Source: Sarcophilus harrisii (Eukaryota; Chordata; Mammalia; Dasyuromorphia; Dasyuridae). From it: a stretch of 64,000 bases of DNA. The notes under the pieces were generated by a model, which saw only the letters and a list, made by a program, of their open reading frames with translations, searched no databases and had not been told where the DNA came from. How positions within the stretch are numbered: position 1 is the first letter of the stretch; each line of letters opens with the position of its first letter. The DNA lies in assembly GCF_902635505.1 (NCBI RefSeq), contig NC_045430.1, positions 1,800,677 through 1,864,676 on the forward strand. Reading direction: 5' to 3'. Positions 37,001 to 48,600 of this stretch are shown here, piece after piece. Both the position numbers and the translations under genes were made by a program.

Positions 37001-39425
37001 TCTAGAAGAGCATCTGCAGATATTAAGTCCCCTACTTTGATTCACTCCTTCTGCAGATCAGGAACGAGCAGCCCAGAGCATGTAGGCTTAGGGGAGGCTC
37101 CAGTTTGGATGGCAAGGAGCACGGCGTGAATTTGGCACTCCTGCCCAATGTACCCGGGGCACGCCTGGGGAGCGCTGGGCTTAGTTTGGGGCATTCCTTG
37201 GTGGTAAGGCTCTCCGATTGGAGGAGAGGTAGCTGGGGTTGCCGAAGGTGGAGACTGGCGGGAGGCACTGGACCTGCTTAGCCCCAGGAGGGCTGGGTGT
37301 GGTCCTAGAGCTGCCCTCTCCTGGTGAGGGGCCGGAGCCCTGCTTTGCCTGGGTCAGAGGGAAAAGGATCTTCCCAAAGGGAGACTGACCACACCTAGAC
37401 TCCCTCTATAAACTCCTCCAGAGTCAAATAAAAAGGCCTCTTAAGCCCTTCCTAAGCAGGCCCCCTGGGACCCTTGTGGCCCTGGGACAGTTCCTCTCCT
37501 CCAGGTGCTTGGTGACACTGGGCTATTCCTGACACACAGCATGGGGCATTTGCGCTGGCCGCCCTCCCAGGCTTGCTTCAAGCCCGGCCTAAAGCGGAGC
37601 CTCCCCAGAGCCCTTCCCGGTCCTCTCCGCCTGCTCCCCTTCACCCAGTCCCCTCCGGCCTGGTCCCCTCTGGCCTGGTCCCCTCCGGCCTGGTCCCCTT
37701 CGGCCCGGTCCCCTTCCTCCGGGCGCCTTCCTTTGAGAAGATCTCCACTCCAGCGTGTCCGGACTAGGTGTCTCTCCCAGGAAGCCGAAAGGGGCACAAA
37801 ATGTTGGAGCTGGGAAGGGAGATGGGGTGGCAGAGGAAGTGGCCCCAGCGAATGGGGGACAGAGCGCTTCTCCCCGCCGGCTGTTCCCCGAGCTGGGCCT
37901 CCCACAGACAGCGTGTCCTTAACACAAAGGCAGCTTGTCCCTGAGGGGCTCCCCTCCCAAGGCCAGCAGGCTCCCGCAGATGGCCACCAGGTGGCGCCGG
38001 GGACAAGTTAGGCTCCTGGGCTGGGAGCTGTCCCCCAGGCTCAGCTGTGTTAGCGGGGCCCGGGTTGGGGCGCCCGCCCTTACAGGGGCACATTATCTCC
38101 TCTCCCTCTGCCTTTGGGACCTTGGAATCTTAAGTTAACAAGCACTTATGAAGGGCCTGCTGTGTGCCAAGCATTGTGCTGGGCTTTGGAGAGTCTGTGC
38201 TTGGGCAGGGTCCCAAGGGATATTACTCTCACATGGTGGGCTCTGAACCCCACAATCCTGCAGGGTGTAAGCTGGGCCCCAGTAGCTAAGAGGGAGCCCT
38301 GTGCCCTTGCCACAGGGGAGCAGCCACCCTCCTTTTAGGGTGCACAGACACCCCAAGCCCCCTTGTTCTCCTGCTCCCTCTCGTGGCTGGTTCAGCCCAG
38401 GATCCCACAGCCAGGGAGTGACTGAGGTCCCTCCGTGCCTGGTGCTCTGTCCTCCGAGTCGCCTAGCCCGTGGCTGCAGGTGGGAAGGGGGGCAAGCAGC
38501 AGAAGCTCGCAGTCTGCCCCCCGCCGTCCGGGCGCCTTGGAGGACCCGAGCGTCCCCGGACTGGGCATCAGGAGGTGCTTGGTGAGGTCTGGGCACTTGG
38601 TTCCAGCTGCTGGCACTGCTGCTGTCTCCCCTTCCCCTTTCCCCGGCCAAGGTCTTGGTGGCACTCTGAGGGACTCCCCATTGAAGGGTGAGGCACTGGC
38701 TCATTCCCAGGGACAGAGAGGGGCCTTGGGATCAAAGGACTCCTGGAGCACCCCCTGTCCTAGCCCACTCTCCCATAACTCGGGCTCAGCTCAACGCGCT
38801 TCTCCCGAGTGCCCGCCCATCAGCCCGCAAGCATTTGCTCTCTGCCAGCCAGGGGCACTGGGCTACAGTGGGAGCCCACCCTACCAAGGGAGACAGCGTG
38901 GAAGCAGGTACAGGATACATAGAAAGCAAATCCAAGGAAGGTTTCAGGGACTAGGACTGGGAAGGCTGCCCCCTGGCCTGTCTTGCGGAGGAAGTCGGCT
39001 TATTCTAAGGGGCAGAGATGAGGGGGAGATGCATTTAGATAAGGGGGAACAGCTGGTACAAAGGCCTGGCGATGGAGAGATGGAGCACCAGGCATGAAGA
39101 ACTCCATTTTGACTGGATCGTGGAAAGGCTATACTGGATAGTAAGGTTGGAAACATAGGTTGGGGGCAAAGGGAAGGGACTGGAAGGTGAAACGGAGGAA
39201 TCTCTACATTGATTCTAGAAGAAATGGGAAGATTGGGATTTATTGAATTAATGTGAGAGGAGTAATATCACTTGGGATCTTGTCATAGAGGCTGGCCCAT
39301 CTTTGTCCCTATTTCACACAGCTGAGACTTCGATCTTTTCCTTCAGAGGTGTTGAAACTCTCCTTGAGAGGAGGCCTGGCTCAAGTTACAGCTGTAGTTT
39401 CCTGATTGCCCAAGTACAACAGACC
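34066..39425. other. Intergenic, no gene supported
   Basis: Mixed composition, GC-richer from 36.5 to 38.7 kb. Items seen: L2-like wording near 34680-35160 (short promoter-less frames only), a 15-bp minisatellite at 37640-37735, and a MIR/L2-like tail at 38125-38180. Open frames at 36.6-38.6 kb have no recognisable domain and look like chance frames in GC-rich DNA. Confidence 0.5.
37640..37735. repeat. Short minisatellite, 15-bp unit, about five copies
   Basis: The unit CTCCGGCCTGGTCCC repeats with small changes (CTCTGGCCTGGTCCC, CTTCGGCCCGGTCCC). A minus-strand frame across it spells a GDQA-type repeat, which is a shadow. Confidence 0.85.
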
Positions 39426-39665
39426 TCAAGGAATTCTCTTTTCCCCTCCCTGTTCCTTCCTCTTCCCTCTCTCCCCCTCTTCTTCCCCCTTTTCTCTTTC
39501 CCTTCCCTCTCCCCATTCCTTTCTTCACCTCCTCTCCCCCACCTCCTTTCCCTTTCCTGTCTTTCCCCTCCTCTCTTTGCCTCCTGTCTCTCTTCTCTCT
39601 TCTTCCTCTCTCCCTTCTCTTTCCTTTCCTCTCCCCTCCTTCCTTCTCCTTTCTCTCCCCCCTCC
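39426..39665. repeat. Polypyrimidine tract, about 240 bp
   Basis: Continuous C/T with CCTTCC, CTCTTCT and TTTCCCTT words and only a few A or G. Repetitive Lys/Glu/Arg frames on the minus strand are low-complexity shadows. Confidence 0.9.
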
Positions 39666-39867
39666 ATAACAGCATGACCAACACCATGATATTTTCACTG
39701 TATATTCTTGCTGAATGTCCTTCCTCTGTTGGGGATGAGTAAATCTCCTTTGGGACAGTCCCGTTTCATTCCAGCATTGGAACTAACCAACCAGGGGACC
39801 AGTTTGAGTCAGGCCTGGGCCATATAGGGCCCTGTCTGGATCAAAAGTCTGCTATAGAATGATCCAT

Positions 39868-39936
39868 CACATTTGAATTTGGGTCTTCCTGAATCCATAT
39901 CCAGCATTCTATCTACTGTACCATCTAGCTGCTCAA
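39868..39936 (-). mobile_element. CORE-SINE head fragment
   Basis: TTTGAATTTGGGTCTTCCTG, then CCAGCATTCTATCTACTGTA, then CCATCTAGCTGC is the reverse of the GCAGCTAGGTGG head of marsupial tRNA-like SINEs. Confidence 0.75.
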
Positions 39937-40092
39937 GCTTGCTAATAGTCACATGGACCTCTAGATAGTAAGATTAATGAGTTTTACTTCTCAATTCATT
40001 CTATATTGTTTTCAAGTAAAAGAAGTTGGACTATTGATGTCTATTATTTCTTTTCCTAAATCTAATTTTTATTCCATATTTACCGAAAAACC

Positions 40093-40345
40093 AAATAGAA
40101 TACTTAAGGCAGTTAGTACAGCAGATAGAGTACCAGGCCTGGAACCAAGAACACTCATCTTGAATTCAAATCTGACCTCCATTGCTTCCTAATTGTGTGA
40201 ACCTGGCCAAGACACTTAACCCTGCTCACCTCAGTTTCCTCATATGTAAAATAACCTGAAGAAAGAAATGGCAAATTGGTATCTGCAGAGAAAACCCCTA
40301 ATGGGGTTTCAGAGAATTAGGCTTCACTGATGATGAATAACAAAA
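40093..40345 (+). mobile_element. Near full-length marsupial CORE-SINE
   Basis: Order: GGCAGTTAGTACAGCAGATA head, GAATTCAAATCTGACCTCCA, AATTGTGTGAACCTGGCCAA core, CCTCAGTTTCCTCATATGTA, GAAATGGCAAATTGGTATCT, AACCCCTAATGGGGTTTCAG, and an AATAACAAAA end. This is the full layout of a tRNA-like head, CORE and species tail. Moderately diverged. Confidence 0.85.
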
Positions 40346-40514
40346 TGAGGATGGACATATGTTTATACAGAGTAGATCAGAAAAAAGAGGCTCGTGCATT
40401 AAAATGTAGGTCTCTGTTATATACAGCTGGCTTTCCTTTTTATGACAATACTGTAGCTTTCACATTTATCTGGTCTGCCTCCTGTTTTTTTATTCTCCAT
40501 TAAAAAATAGAATC

Positions 40515-40660
40515 ATATTCTCTCTCTCTGTCTCTCTGTCTGTCTGTCTCTCTCTGTCTGTCTTTCTGTCTGTCTGTTTCTCTTTCTCTCTCTCTCCCCT
40601 TTATCTCTCTCACTCTCTTTTTATCTCTCCATCTCTATCTCTCTTCTGTCCTTAACTCAT
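40515..40660. repeat. TC/TCTG microsatellite
   Basis: Runs of TCTC and TCTG, then TTTCTC and CCATCTCTATCTC words; imperfect. Confidence 0.9.
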
Positions 40661-42685
40661 CTTATCCTTTTCTCTACATTGGAGAAAAGAAAAAGGATAC
40701 TTTTGTATGTAGTTTAAAAAATTCCTACATTGGCTGTGTCTGGAACTGTATGTGGATGTTTTCCCTGCATCTCAAGCAAGTTGTTTTTTTACTAGTAAAT
40801 TGGGATATGTTTTAGGGTTTATTTTATGCCATTCATAGTATATAACATTTAATTCTCGAATAAAAATGGGTTTCTTTTATAGTAAACTTTCTCTACCTAA
40901 TTCTTATGTTGCTCTATGTAATGTTTATATCTATCTCTCTATTCATATGTGTGTGTCTTAGCTGCAATATTAATAGGTTTTAAGTGTGTAATAGCAGCAT
41001 AATGGCCTCTCTATGGAGTGTACAATTAGTAGGATAGTACTAGACTCTTTCCACTGCTGTATCCCTTGGGGAAAGGGATAGAGCTGAGTCCTCTCAGATC
41101 TCTCCTATTTCCTTCCTGGAGTTGAAGGAATATGACCTCCTCTTCATTCACCAGCCTCTTCTCCCTAACCCCTCTTTTCTCTCCTTTTCTCTCATATTGA
41201 AATCCAGAGATATAATCAGCTACATTCTATTAAAACAATTAAGCTCACTTTAGTATAGTTAATTAATAAATTTCCACATAGTATACGCTCCATAGAAGGG
41301 ACCTCATGGACCTTAAGGATCTAAAGGCTAGCAAGTCCACTCAATTTCCTTTCTTTGTTATTTTAGATGAAACGTGATTTAAAAAAAAACTGTCTCAGAG
41401 CTCTCCCCAGATAGGGAAAGTCCTAAGTTTTGGACAGAGGCTTAGTTTTCTGCTCTAATTTAAGTTCTGTGTATTTCTAACTAACTTCTGGCTTTGTCAA
41501 TTTACCTTTTCTCATCATGGACTAAAGTACACAATCTAAATCTTCACAACCCAATCTCAGCTTTCTTTATATTTGAAGCAAAATTAGGAGACAGAAAATA
41601 GCTTAGAGAATGAAAAGACTATCTCAAAGTTTGTTCCTGGTCAGGGATAAGGAGGTAAAGTTGCAGTTGAAGATTCTGCCTTTTGGAACTTCCCAGCATT
41701 CTTAAAGAGGTAATGAGACCGGAAGCTTTAGTCTGAATTCTTTGTTCCAAGACACTATAGGGACCTGATGACTGACTTACCTCAAAATGTTCTCTTCTGT
41801 TGCAAATCAGTTTTTCTCCATCTCTGCTTCTCCATTTTTTCTCGGCTGTTGCTTGGCATTTTTCTTGCTATTTTACTAACAACTTAAAAGTTTCAGAGAG
41901 TTGCTTAAGATGCTGAGAGCTCAACATGCCCAGGATCACTCAGAATGTGTCAGAGAGGAGACTAGACTCCAGATCTACTTGATACACATAGGCCAGCTCA
42001 CTGTACTTCCATGCTGTTTCTCACCAGAAACATATGTAATACCAGCTTCAATAATTTGAAATAAACTCTACATACCTGTTACTGGTTCCTTAAGAGGCAA
42101 CAGGGTATAATCATGCTATACGAAGTCTGTGACCAGACTGAGAGTCTGACTTTCTGGAGAAATAATTAACTGTAATGGTTGAAGAGAGACTGGGAGAAAG
42201 ATGGCAAGAAAGGGCTTCTTATTTCTTGAGAGAATGGAATTTGAGACTCTACTTTGGGAAGAAACATGAAGAAAATGCTTGAGAGGGGATATTGCTTGGT
42301 AGCCTGAGAGATCTGAATGGTGGCCCTATGTTTCCAAAAGTTGAGAAATTCTCAGTTATAATGATGGTCAAAGGTAACTTTATATTTGCTCTATCTCACA
42401 AATAGTACATTGTTAATATTTATATCTTTGTTTTGTTGATTATTATAGTGGTAATAGATGATATAACATCTTACCTTGGTGTTTATTTAAGAGAGGAGAG
42501 GGAGAAAGAAGAGGAGAGGGGGAAGAGAGAAAGAGATGGCTAAAAAGCTTATGGGAAAAGACATTTCTCCATAAATATTGAATAAAGTGGGTTGGAGACT
42601 TGCAACTTATTAATTAACCGATGATAGATAAATTTAAGTAATTTATTAGAAAATATTTAAAAATACTGCTTTATTGTGTGAGAAG
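40661..42685. other. AT-rich intergenic, nothing recognised
   Basis: No coding frame, RNA gene or clear transposon is visible. An A/G-rich patch at 42490-42545 is simple sequence. Confidence 0.5.
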
Positions 42686-42689
42686 ATGG

Positions 42690-43345
42690 GATAATAATGA
42701 ATAAGGAAAATGAGCCAGCAGCCAGGTGACAAAGGGATTATCACCTACATGAATTACTTGTGGAACGGAAGACCCCAAAATAGAGTTACATATATACAAA
42801 CTGCATGTAAGGATTTTTAGGGGGAGGAAAGGCCTCATGTGTGAAGTAGTGTTTGAGCTGAGCTTTGAAGGAAATGAGGGAATTGACAAGGTAAAGGTGA
42901 GGAGGCGAGGTAACCGCCTGTGGAAGAGCATGGATTTGGGAGATGGACAGTGTATGTAAAGAACAGAAAGATCAATATAGAAGGGACTGCAAAGTGTTTG
43001 AAGGGGAGTAATGTATTCTGGAAATGTAGCATGGAATGGAAGTTGTAGTGAGGCTGGAAGTGCTTTAAATACTATCAGGACTTTGATTCTTGAGACATAT
43101 ATAGTTATTGAGATATATTAAGGGGGGAGGAATATGATCTCCCAAGTGCTCTTAGAAAGAGCTATGTGGAGCTGGATTACAGAGGGGAAAGACTGAAGCC
43201 AAGTCATTGAATAGTTGTCCAACAATCGCATGATGGTGTGGGACTGGAGCTGGTTAAGGAGAGTAGGGCTGAGAATCAAGAACAGGGAGATGATCTTGAA
43301 CCTTTCATCTTTGAACTCATTGAGGAATATGCTTAATTTATTCTG
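42690..43345. repeat. Probable old interspersed repeat, family not named
   Basis: GGAAAGGCCTCATGTGTGAA, then TTTGAGCTGAGCTTTGAAGG, then GTGGAAGAGCATGG and later AGCTGGATTACAG-type text follow a mammal-wide repeat wording I recognise but cannot assign to a family. No frame remains. Confidence 0.4.
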
Positions 43346-43419
43346 AGTTAAAGGGTTTGTTTAGACATTTTAATTATGGTCATAGCATAATTTTAGGTAA
43401 TTTCTTATATGGGAGGATG

Positions 43420-43840
43420 AACCCACAGTTCCATGAACAGTCTTTCCAAAATTCCTCCAAAATCAACTATTCCCAACTTTTGTCATCTTGGCCAATTTGC
43501 TGGGCATGTTGTAAGACCTAAGGGCCATGTCGATTTGCATTTCTCTTATTTGGAGCATTAGATATGGTTAATGGTTTGAAATATTTTTTTGAGAACAAGT
43601 GATTTGAATCCTTTAATCAAGTTATTCACTGCAGAATGGTTTTTGGTTCCATATATTTGTGTAGTTACCTATATATCTTGAATATCAGACCTTTATCAGA
43701 GGTAATGCAAAAAGTTTTTCTAGTTGATTGTTTTTGCTTCTTATCCTAATTGCATTGGTTTTATTAGTTAAAAAAAAGTTTTAATTGAAATTTTGTATTC
43801 TTTTTTAAATTGCCTTTATCCCTTATTTGGTTGAGAATTC
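43420..43840 (-). mobile_element. L1 LINE ORF2 fragment, very degraded
   Basis: The + strand reads GATTTGCATTTCTCTTATTT near 43532 and TTGAATATCAGACCTTTATC near 43678, with CTAATTGCATTGG following. These are reverse L1 ORF2 landmarks in the right order. Many changes; no frame left. Confidence 0.75.
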
Positions 43841-44177
43841 ATCCCCTAGTCATGGCTATGAAAGGAACTTGATTTGGTATACTTTTAATATATTTTTAAA
43901 TGCTGTGATTCTTAACATTAAATACTTATGTGCGTTTTTAGCTTATTGTGATATGATATAAGTTGCTGGTGTAACTCTTAACAGGTTGGGAAAGGTAAGA
44001 AACAGTTTAGCAGAAATTACATAGCAAATCTTCTCTAAGTAATTTATGTTATTGGATTTATCAAATGTTCAGTTATTGTTAATTTTTTCTTTATCTAGTC
44101 TGTTCCATTTATCTGTTTTTATTTTTTACCCATGGCAAATGATTTTAGATGATTAATGCTTTATTATATAATTTGTG

Positions 44178-44250
44178 TTTGAGGCTGGATTTGAACTTGG
44201 TTCTTCCTGATAGTAGACCCAGTGCTTTATCCATTGCTTCACCTAGGTAT
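44178..44250 (-). mobile_element. CORE-SINE head fragment
   Basis: GGCTGGATTTGAACTTGGTT, then CAGTGCTTTATCCATTGCTT, then CACCTAGGTA; reverse of the tRNA-like SINE head. Confidence 0.72.
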
Positions 44251-44429
44251 TAGGGCAGATTATACATGAGCTGTGTTGATGAACCTTGGCTCCTCTCCCC
44301 TATTAGAGACCTCAAGATGTTTAACGTGTTAAATCTGTATATTCTTTATCCTTCAGAGCTCTATTATGGGAACTTGGCACCATTTTTTTTTTCTTCTGAG
44401 CTTAAGAAAAGTTTTATTTACCCTTGTTT

Positions 44430-44545
44430 TAAGTATTTGTGTGTGTGTATGTGAATATACATATAACATATATGTATATATTTTTATTTATTTATAAATA
44501 CAGATATTTATACATATGTATATATTTATAGATAATATAATTTTT
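44430..44545. repeat. TA/TG-rich simple sequence
   Basis: GTGTGTGTGTATGTGAATAT followed by ATATGTATATATTTTTATTT and related A/T words. Confidence 0.85.
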
Positions 44546-46655
44546 TTGAGGAGGAAACATCTTCACTGAAGAGATGGAGGCAAATCTTGCACTGAGGTGT
44601 TTTTGCCAAAAGTGCCATCTGTGGTTGGGAGCTGGGACCTGAGAATTAGAGCTCTTAATGGCCCTTCTGACAGTGGAGGCAGTGGGATGTCCCAGCCAGC
44701 TTGTCCTGGCTGCTCTGCTCCTGCCCCCTCTCCTATCTCACCGGCGACCTCAGCAGCTCCATGGGTTCATTTGTCGTCTCCAAGCAGGTCACTCCCAGGC
44801 TTCTATGTAGCTTTGTCTCTCTCCTCGCCTCCAGGCTCATTTGTCCAGCAGCCTCTTGGCTATCTCAGATGGGGTCTCTCGTAGGCATCTCCTTGGGACT
44901 CTCCATGTCCAAAGCAAAACCCCTTCTTCTTCACTCCATTTCCTTTCATCTTTCCCACTCCCAACACTCTCAAGTCTTCTAGGTTCAGCCATAAACTAGT
45001 GGGGGGTGAGGGGGCATGGGAGGTTTGTCCCCAGGCCCTCTGGTTCCAGGATGGCGAGGTTGCCGTGTCTCTCTGGCATCTCTAGGCTCCCTCCTCCAGG
45101 AATCCCTTCCTGATCCTTCTGGAGCTTCCATCAGCTCCCTTGTGGGTGACTCCTGTGAGGTCATACTTCCCAGGGGGTCACAGCTCTTGCCATCCTCATT
45201 GCCCTTCAAGCAGAAAAGGAGGAGAAAGAGAAAGTGGTTCTGATGCATGTGACATGAATGTCCTCTTGCAGGATGGTTTTTGATCAAAAACACCTGCTCC
45301 CTCTTCAGTGGGTGCTTCAGCAAGGGCTGCTTCCCAGACCTGCTTGGGAGCCTTGCAAAGCTGCCCTCTGCAATCTTGCACCCCAGGGCCCGGGAAGCAT
45401 TGTCCAGAGATTGCTTGGCCATTTCACCTGATGTGAGGCATGATGGACATCACACTGACAGCAATATCGATCACAGAGGACGAGAATGCAGAGTAACTCT
45501 ATGAAGCATCTGGCAAGAGGCTCCACCCCAGGCCCCTGTAGACCCCTTGGTCTTGGGTGACTTTACTGCTCAGTTGTATACCTGTGAGGAGGACGGAAAA
45601 CAGAGAAAATGGCTCTGGGTGAGATATGAGAGAGCTCCTCATGACATGTCACTAGGCGTGACAAACACCAAGCCTGCCAGCATCTTTCCCTTGGGTCTGC
45701 CTGCCTTGTGATGTTGTTGTGAAGGCGGCCTTTTGTCAGACTTAAGCCCCACAGAAGTAGGGTACAGACGGACACAATTCTCACAAAGGGGAAGAGGGGG
45801 ACTTGTGGGGCCCTCAAGCCCCCAGTGGTGTTGGCTCTGCTGTGTTGGTCACCCCTCTCCCAAGCTGCTGCCTCCTGGATCTTTTGAGCCCATCTGTGCC
45901 CAAATTAGTTCCTGTCTTGCTGCTTATGTCAAATGTTCTCAGTCCCACGGTATGTTTCAGTCTTCCATTCTGGCACGTAAAACAGCTGATGAATGAGAAG
46001 AAGCTGATAGAATGCTTGTATGGGACTGGGAACTGGAAGATTTCTTCGAAGGCCCGACCTCGTTGGACCATGGGCTCAAGCTCGCTCCTCTGTGGGCCCC
46101 TGTAAGAAGGGGATTGGGCCAGACCATCTCTGAGGTCCGCTCCAGATTTAACATCCTGATCCAGGTCTTGGGAGGGTCGGCTCTTTCTGGCTTGCCCAGC
46201 CAGTCACCGAGCCCTGAGATGCCAGAGAAAGCCCTGTCTTGTCTAGGAACAAGAACTGTCTGAGAGGCTTGATTCTCTTATAATGAGGAGCAGCCCTAAG
46301 TGAATGTTTTTGGAAAATCCCATTTGTCTATATATTTTTTCGTTCTCTCAGGCTGTGGATTTAATTAAAATAAGATGCACCACCTGTCCTGCCCCCTACA
46401 CACACTGACACACACAGGTGGTGCTTTAAATTCTAGCTCCTCAGAGACATGGGGCACCAACATGCTGTGCCCACACCGGGTGCCAGGCGCCGTGGCCCTG
46501 ATGTGAGAAGCTCCCTAGGGTTGCCACTGGCGGCCCGACATGGGTTCGCTTCTCCTGGTGAATCTGTTCTCTCCTGGCAAGAAGTGGCTGAGATTACCTC
46601 CTGGGAAGGAGTCTGGGACATCATCAAGTGTCTGGGCCTTATAAGCTGTATATCA
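44546..46655. other. Intergenic, no gene supported
   Basis: 44640-45260 resembles a diverged L2-type 3' region (CCAGGAATCCCTTCCTGATC, TCCCTTGTGGG), low certainty. The remainder is unassigned. Short frames have no domain. Confidence 0.4.
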
Positions 46656-46657
46656 AT

Positions 46658-46738
46658 CCACGGGGGATAATAATAGCAATAATTACTAACATTTACCTAG
46701 AACTTTAAGGTTTGTGAGCAACGTGCTTGGCAAAGATA
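46658..46738 (-). mobile_element. MIR tail fragment
   Basis: GGATAATAATAGCAATAATT, then ACTAACATTTACCTAGAACT, then TTAAGGTTTGTGAGCAACGT is the reversed MIR-family tail. Confidence 0.7.
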
Positions 46739-48420
46739 CAGCCATTTGTTGGTTCTGACTTCTCCAGTTCTGACATGACCCATTGCAAGGCTCCTTCCAA
46801 CTCCAGTGTTCTGGGCTGCCCACCTTCTGGATTCCACGCTCTTAGATCCCTCTCCACCCTGCCAAGGCTCCCTTCCCTCTCTGCCCACTCTGAAGCAGGG
46901 CCGCCTGGGTGACTGCAGTGAGTGTATGATGTGGAATCAGGGTAGATGGATGCCAGATGGACGCCAGGTCGGGTGGGTCAGGGTGGCAGGAGCCGGGTAA
47001 GTGAGAAAGGCTTTGTCCTTGACATCTAAGGGGCCCAGGGTCCTGCCAGGATTTTCTGGAGGGGAGAGTGCCATGGTTAGCCTGTGCTTTTGGAATGTTT
47101 TTGGCAATTGTGCGGAGGAGGGTTGATAGATGGAAGAGACTGTAAAGCAGGCTGATGGGCTAGAACAAGCAAGAGGTGGTGTGGGTCTGAACTAGGGTTA
47201 GCCATGGGAGTGGGAAAGATGGGGATAGTTGCTGGTGCTGTGGATGCAGGATAGGCCAGCCTTGGTAGCAGAGATGATGAGCAGGAGTGCCTGGGAGCTG
47301 GTGTACCAGTTTGGGGGAGGGATGGCTATAGGGAGGAAGATGGTGGGTTTACCAGGTGGGCTGAAAGGCTGAGATGAATGTTTTGGTTCATAGTCCCTCT
47401 TAGCTTCCTAGAGGCACTGGGCTTGGCGTTAGCAAGAGTGGGACGGGACAGACTCCTCTGGGACCCAGGGGAATGACAGTCCTTAGTATATAACATGTCG
47501 CACTGGACATGTTTTTTCACAGCATACTGGTGAGCAAATATAAGTGTTCCCATTATAAAGATAAAAATAATGAGACTGACAGATGGGAGCTGGTTTGCTG
47601 AGGGACATGGTTTAGTTTTCTGTAAAATGACCAGGGTCATTTTAGCCCATGACACAGAATTCCTCAGGAGATCTCTGGGGGGGGGGGGGTAGCAAGAGCA
47701 CCATCCCATGGGGGATACCCAGCAGCTAGCAGAAGGAGGGAGACTTATTCAGGAGCTGTTGGCAATGACTAACACTGATGAGTGAAAATAGAAATGGAAA
47801 ATGTCACCGCCCCCTCCCAAAGTTTCCTAGAAAAAACAAAGCATTTACCCCAGGGAGGTGGTAGCCACCCTCTCCTAGTGACAAAAGGAGGTGGCCAGAA
47901 GATTCCTTTAGCAGGAGATCCTACACTGTTGAGTGGTCCCATCATCCAGTGGGCAGGGTGTTGCCCCAGGACTGTTGAGATGGCTCTCAGTCACTATTTA
48001 GATGAATGTATAACTGATAAAGACCCTCTGGATGATGAAAAGGCGTCTTCCTGGGGCCCTGATGGTCTCTCCAAATAGTGGAAGCTCTGCCACAAGAAAA
48101 GGCAAATTAAATATGGGTGTTTAGCCCCTAAGGATGGGCCTAAGGATAATGAGTTGGGAATTTTAAGGAGACAGATTTAGACTCCATATTAGAAAGGAAT
48201 CTTCGAGCTGGAACTGAGGTTCCTGAGCTGCCTGGGAGGAGGGAACTTTCCAGTCACTGCAATCTTCTGATTGGAGACCTAGTCTAATCTAGTCTAGTCT
48301 AGTGCGGTAGTCTACCGGGTTACAGGGGTGTTTTCACATGACCACCTGATTATTAAATGGTGGTAATTTTAGGGGAGTTTTATTCCAAGGATAAAGATCA
48401 GATCCTTCTCACAGTCTAGA
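46739..48420. other. Intergenic, nothing named
   Basis: A G run (13 bases near 47679) is the only simple sequence. The 98-codon frame at 47782-48078 has no recognisable domain, start context or splice partners. Confidence 0.45.
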
Positions 48421-48424
48421 CCAC

Positions 48425-48600
48425 AAAGTCTAGGTTAGGAGCTGCATTCAAATTCTGGCCATACTATTTACCACTTGTGTGACTTCAGGGAAGTCACTTC
48501 ACACCCATGGGACCCAGTTTCCATGCTTGTAAAATAAGGGGAGTGGATGAGATGTTTTCTGAGATTCCTTGTGGTTCTCACCCTGTGATTCTCTGATTTT
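48425..48600 (+). mobile_element. MIR-class SINE
   Basis: GAGCTGCATTCAAATTCTGG, then CACTTGTGTGACTTCAGGGA, AGTCACTTC, a TTGTAAAATAAGGGGAGTGG continuation, and a GATTCTCTGATTTT end. A good example of the marsupial MIR layout. Confidence 0.82.

Noticed and set aside
47782-48078. 98-codon + strand frame as a small gene
   Set aside because: No recognisable domain, signal or conserved context; length is within chance for this region.
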